Shown: piece after piece, positions 13,876 through 15,767 of the stretch
Layout of the letters: each line of letters begins with the position of its first letter
How positions within the stretch are numbered: position 1 is the first letter of the stretch
Source of the DNA: JAJRZX01 sp964472295
GTDB lineage: Bacteria; Desulfobacterota; GWC2-55-46; JADFVP01
Length of the DNA stretch: 15,767 nucleotides
Direction of reading: 5' to 3'
Assembly: GCA_964472295.1 (NCBI GenBank)
Contig: CAYYJQ010000044.1
Coordinates: 1-15,767 of the forward strand
Notes under the pieces: model-generated
Seen by the model: only the letters and a program-made list of their open reading frames with translations
Database searches by the model: none
Told to the model about the DNA's origin: nothing
Made by a program: the position numbers and the translations under genes

Positions 13876-14396
13876 TGAGAAGGTTAAGGATAATTTTACC
13901 ACTCGCTATCACGGCCCTCGCGCTTCCGGCCATGGCCCATGCCTGGCCCTGGTCATGGGATATGTACCACCAGAGAAACCACAGGGCCCAGGAAGAGCCG
14001 GCGCCCGCGCAGCCAGCCGGCATTGTCACTATAGAGGGTAAACCCTTCTTCGCCAATAACAGGGCCGAGGCCGCGGGGCTTAAAAATCCCTTTTCACCGG
14101 ACAGCGCCTCAATAAAAAAGGGCAGAATCCTCTTCAGGACATACTGCCTGCCATGTCACGGCGCTACTGGCCATGGCGACGGTCTTGTGGGCAAGAAGTA
14201 TATACCGCCCACGGACCTTACCACGGATTATGTCCAGAACAAGCCCGATGGCGACATTTTCTTTACCATCACCAACGGGGGACTTGCCGTAATGCCCTCC
14301 TACGGCGATTCTGTTCCAAAGATGGACAGATGGCATATAGTCAACTACATAAAACACGCACTGACAAAAGAAAAGACGGCGAAGAAAGATGAATAA
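13875..14396 (+). CDS. actE: ACIII subunit ActE, monoheme cytochrome c
   Basis: A 173-residue periplasmic class I cytochrome c that likely hands electrons from ActA to the terminal acceptor. Seen: a Sec signal peptide (MRRLRIILPLAITALALPAMAHA, residues 1-23, with an AHA cleavage site), a short Pro/Ala-rich linker (41-48), Cys91-x2-Cys94-His95 heme attachment, Met140 in AVMPSYG as the likely distal ligand and the closing WHIVNYIK helix. Known ActE proteins are often lipoproteins, but no lipobox Cys is present here. I use the ATG at 13875 (TGATG overlap with actD); a TTG one codon earlier is also open. It overlaps actF by 8 bp. Confidence 0.92.
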   Translation: MRRLRIILPLAITALALPAMAHAWPWSWDMYHQRNHRAQEEPAPAQPAGIVTIEGKPFFANNRAEAAGLKNPFSPDSASIKKGRILFRTYCLPCHGATGHGDGLVGKKYIPPTDLTTDYVQNKPDGDIFFTITNGGLAVMPSYGDSVPKMDRWHIVNYIKHALTKEKTAKKDE

Positions 14397-15594
14397 AAAC
14401 GCCACGAGGGCCATGCTCCTGCCGGTCCTTCTCATACTCCTGGCAAACGGTATCATAACCTTTGCCTACGTTGCATCGAGAAACTCCGAGAGCCCAACGC
14501 TCTGGGCGCTTCTCGCCGTGAATTACCTTGTCTTTCTCGGGCTTACGCAGACAGGTATCGTCTTCTCGGCCATAATGCGAGTGGCCAAGTCCACCTGGGC
14601 AACTTACTTCAACCGCCTCGGCGAGATACTTACCCTATCCTTTATCCCCGTGGGGATAATCGGCTTTATTATCCTCTACCTCGGTGGGGCGGAACACCTC
14701 TTCTACTGGATGCATCACGGTGCAGGGCAGGCCGCGCATGCGGCGGGGCAGGCCGCGGAACATGCGGCTCACGAAGGCGGGCACTCAAGCCCCTGGCTCA
14801 ACAGGGAGTTCTTTATCTGGAGATACATCATCACCATGCCGCTCTTTTATCTCCTCAGCTACCTCTACTTCCGCGGTAGCCGCGAGGAGGAAAAGCACCC
14901 CGTGGTTCCCGATGCCCTGAGGGTCAAGATGAGTTTTCTCGGCGGCTTTGTAATGTTCTTCTATGTCTGGGCAAACACCAACGTGGCCTGGGATTTCGCC
15001 ATGATGATCAAGCCCCACTGGGAGAGCACCATCTTCCCCGGCTACTACTGGGTTGGAAACCTCCTCGCAGGGCCGGCCTTCCTCTTCCTCCTCGCCCGCG
15101 TATTCATTAAGAGAAGGGCTGAGGAAAAATTCAGCCTCGACTATATCGAACCAATGGGTAAGTTCTTCATGGGCTTTGTCCTCACATGGATATATATGTT
15201 CTGGTCTCAGCACATAGTGGAATGGTACCCTGAACTTACAGAAAAATACGGCCCCCTTCTCAAACAGATGAGCGGGCACTACCTCCCTGTTTTCGTGGCA
15301 ATGATGCTGGGCCTCTTTATCCTGCCCTTCTTCTTCCTCCTCTTCCGCAGGATAAAACTCAGCCTCTTCGGTATCACCGCCGTGGCGGTCTTCCTCTGCA
15401 TAGGCCTCTGGCTGAACCGTTTTCTAATGATTGTACCAGTGTACTCCGATGGCTCGCAGCCTGCCCTTGGAACCTATGTCAACCTCTCGCTCGCCTTTGG
15501 TTTCCTGGCCGCGACACTTTTGTCGGTTATCTTCTTCTTCAAACTCTTTCCTGGAGTAACCATAAAAGTAGAGAGGACGCGCAAGGGACATTAA
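14389..15594 (+). CDS. actF: ACIII subunit ActF, second NrfD-like membrane protein
   Basis: A 401-residue polytopic protein, paralogous in fold to ActC and lacking a confirmed quinone site in known complexes; it may contribute to proton movement. About ten hydrophobic segments are seen, starting with ~9-29, 38-62, 80-99 and 142-162. Family marks are NRLGEILTLSFIPVG (75-89), NREFFIWRY (138-146) and WYPELTEKYGP. Between segments 3 and 4 lies a His/Ala-rich stretch (103-132) with seven histidines and a GQAAHAA / GQAAEHAA internal duplication. ATG at 14389 lies 8 bp inside actE. It closes the visible operon; cytochrome oxidase genes often follow in other genomes, but none is in the remaining bases. 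Confidence 0.93.
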   Translation: MNKNATRAMLLPVLLILLANGIITFAYVASRNSESPTLWALLAVNYLVFLGLTQTGIVFSAIMRVAKSTWATYFNRLGEILTLSFIPVGIIGFIILYLGGAEHLFYWMHHGAGQAAHAAGQAAEHAAHEGGHSSPWLNREFFIWRYIITMPLFYLLSYLYFRGSREEEKHPVVPDALRVKMSFLGGFVMFFYVWANTNVAWDFAMMIKPHWESTIFPGYYWVGNLLAGPAFLFLLARVFIKRRAEEKFSLDYIEPMGKFFMGFVLTWIYMFWSQHIVEWYPELTEKYGPLLKQMSGHYLPVFVAMMLGLFILPFFFLLFRRIKLSLFGITAVAVFLCIGLWLNRFLMIVPVYSDGSQPALGTYVNLSLAFGFLAATLLSVIFFFKLFPGVTIKVERTRKGH

Positions 15595-15598
15595 GCCC

Positions 15599-15677
15599 TT
15601 TTTAGCCCCCCAGGTCTTTCATCATAAACACCTGACCAGATGATGGATTCGATGCATAGGCACACTGGTTTTTTTTT
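15599..15677 (+). terminator. Possible weak terminator region after actF
   Basis: Overlapping inverted repeats CAGGT/ACCTG (15611-15615 with 15630-15634) and CATCAT/ATGATG (15620-15625 with 15640-15645) lie after the actF stop, and a T9 run follows at 15669-15677. The run is not directly preceded by a strong GC hairpin, so this is only a weak candidate. Confidence 0.25.
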
Positions 15678-15720
15678 GCGCGAGAGCGGTTAAAATAAAG
15701 AAAAAAAGGGCCAAAAAGCC

Positions 15721-15749
15721 TTGACACTAAACTGGTGTTTTAGTAAGAT
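15721..15749 (+). promoter_or_regulatory. Sigma70-like promoter with palindromic operator
   Basis: TTGACA (15721-15726), a 17-bp spacer and TAAGAT (15744-15749) are close to consensus. The 19-bp palindrome ACTAAA-N7-TTTAGT (15726-15744) fills the whole spacer, the classic place for a repressor to block polymerase. The gene it serves lies beyond the window. The regulator family cannot be told from the site. Confidence 0.6.
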
Positions 15750-15767
15750 TTAGCCTCACAAAATAAT

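Noticed and set aside
15599..15677. A firm intrinsic terminator after actF
   Set aside because: A T9 run exists, but no GC-rich hairpin directly precedes it; kept only as a weak candidate.

Overview
The window is a bacterial chromosome segment of moderately high GC content, with dense genes, mostly on the + strand. It uses AGG heavily for arginine and several GTG starts (sirtuin, YjbQ, NadA, ActB2). The organism looks like a diderm respiratory bacterium: it has a Tat-exported complex, several c-type cytochromes and a complete alternative complex III (ACIII). The gene mix and the intergenic repeat style resemble the Desulfobacterota/Deltaproteobacteria or Nitrospirota-type lineages. That placement is inference; no rRNA gene is present to fix it.

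Region 1 (1-4863), housekeeping genes. After a gene tail at the left edge come a Sir2-family NAD-dependent deacylase, a YjbQ/UPF0047 protein, rsmD (16S rRNA m2G966 methyltransferase), coaD (phosphopantetheine adenylyltransferase) and a class I aspartate-type aminotransferase that overlaps coaD by 4 bp. A convergent AMMECR1-family gene follows on the minus strand. The aminotransferase and AMMECR1 genes are separated by a polypurine tract and a cluster of hairpin repeats. One of these repeats shares its core, inverted, with the yjbQ-rsmD gap.

Region 2 (4799-7885). nadA (quinolinate synthase) diverges from AMMECR1. A 400-bp gene-free stretch rich in overlapping inverted repeats follows, then a CLC-family chloride transporter or channel with two C-terminal CBS domains.

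Region 3 (7886-15594), the main system. A sigma70-like promoter and a structured leader of about 190 nt precede seven genes: actA (pentaheme cytochrome c), actB1 (Tat-exported molybdopterin-oxidoreductase-like subunit), actB2 (Fe-S subunit), actC (NrfD-like membrane subunit), actD (DUF3341), actE (monoheme cytochrome c) and actF (second NrfD-like subunit). Together they make a quinol:cytochrome c/electron-acceptor oxidoreductase that replaces the bc1 complex. From actB1 on the genes abut or overlap. Only actA is set apart, by a 194-bp, extremely G-rich spacer with strong quadruplex potential.

The most unusual points are the split actB whose large half keeps a complete four-cysteine [4Fe-4S] motif, the G-run spacer, the foldable leader, a His-rich loop in ActF, and a CLC protein with valine at the internal proton-glutamate position and histidine at the central-serine position. 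The right edge holds a near-consensus promoter with a 19-bp palindrome between -35 and -10, pointing to a repressed gene outside the window. I found no mobile element, CRISPR array, tRNA or rRNA, and no gene family that I would call wholly new.
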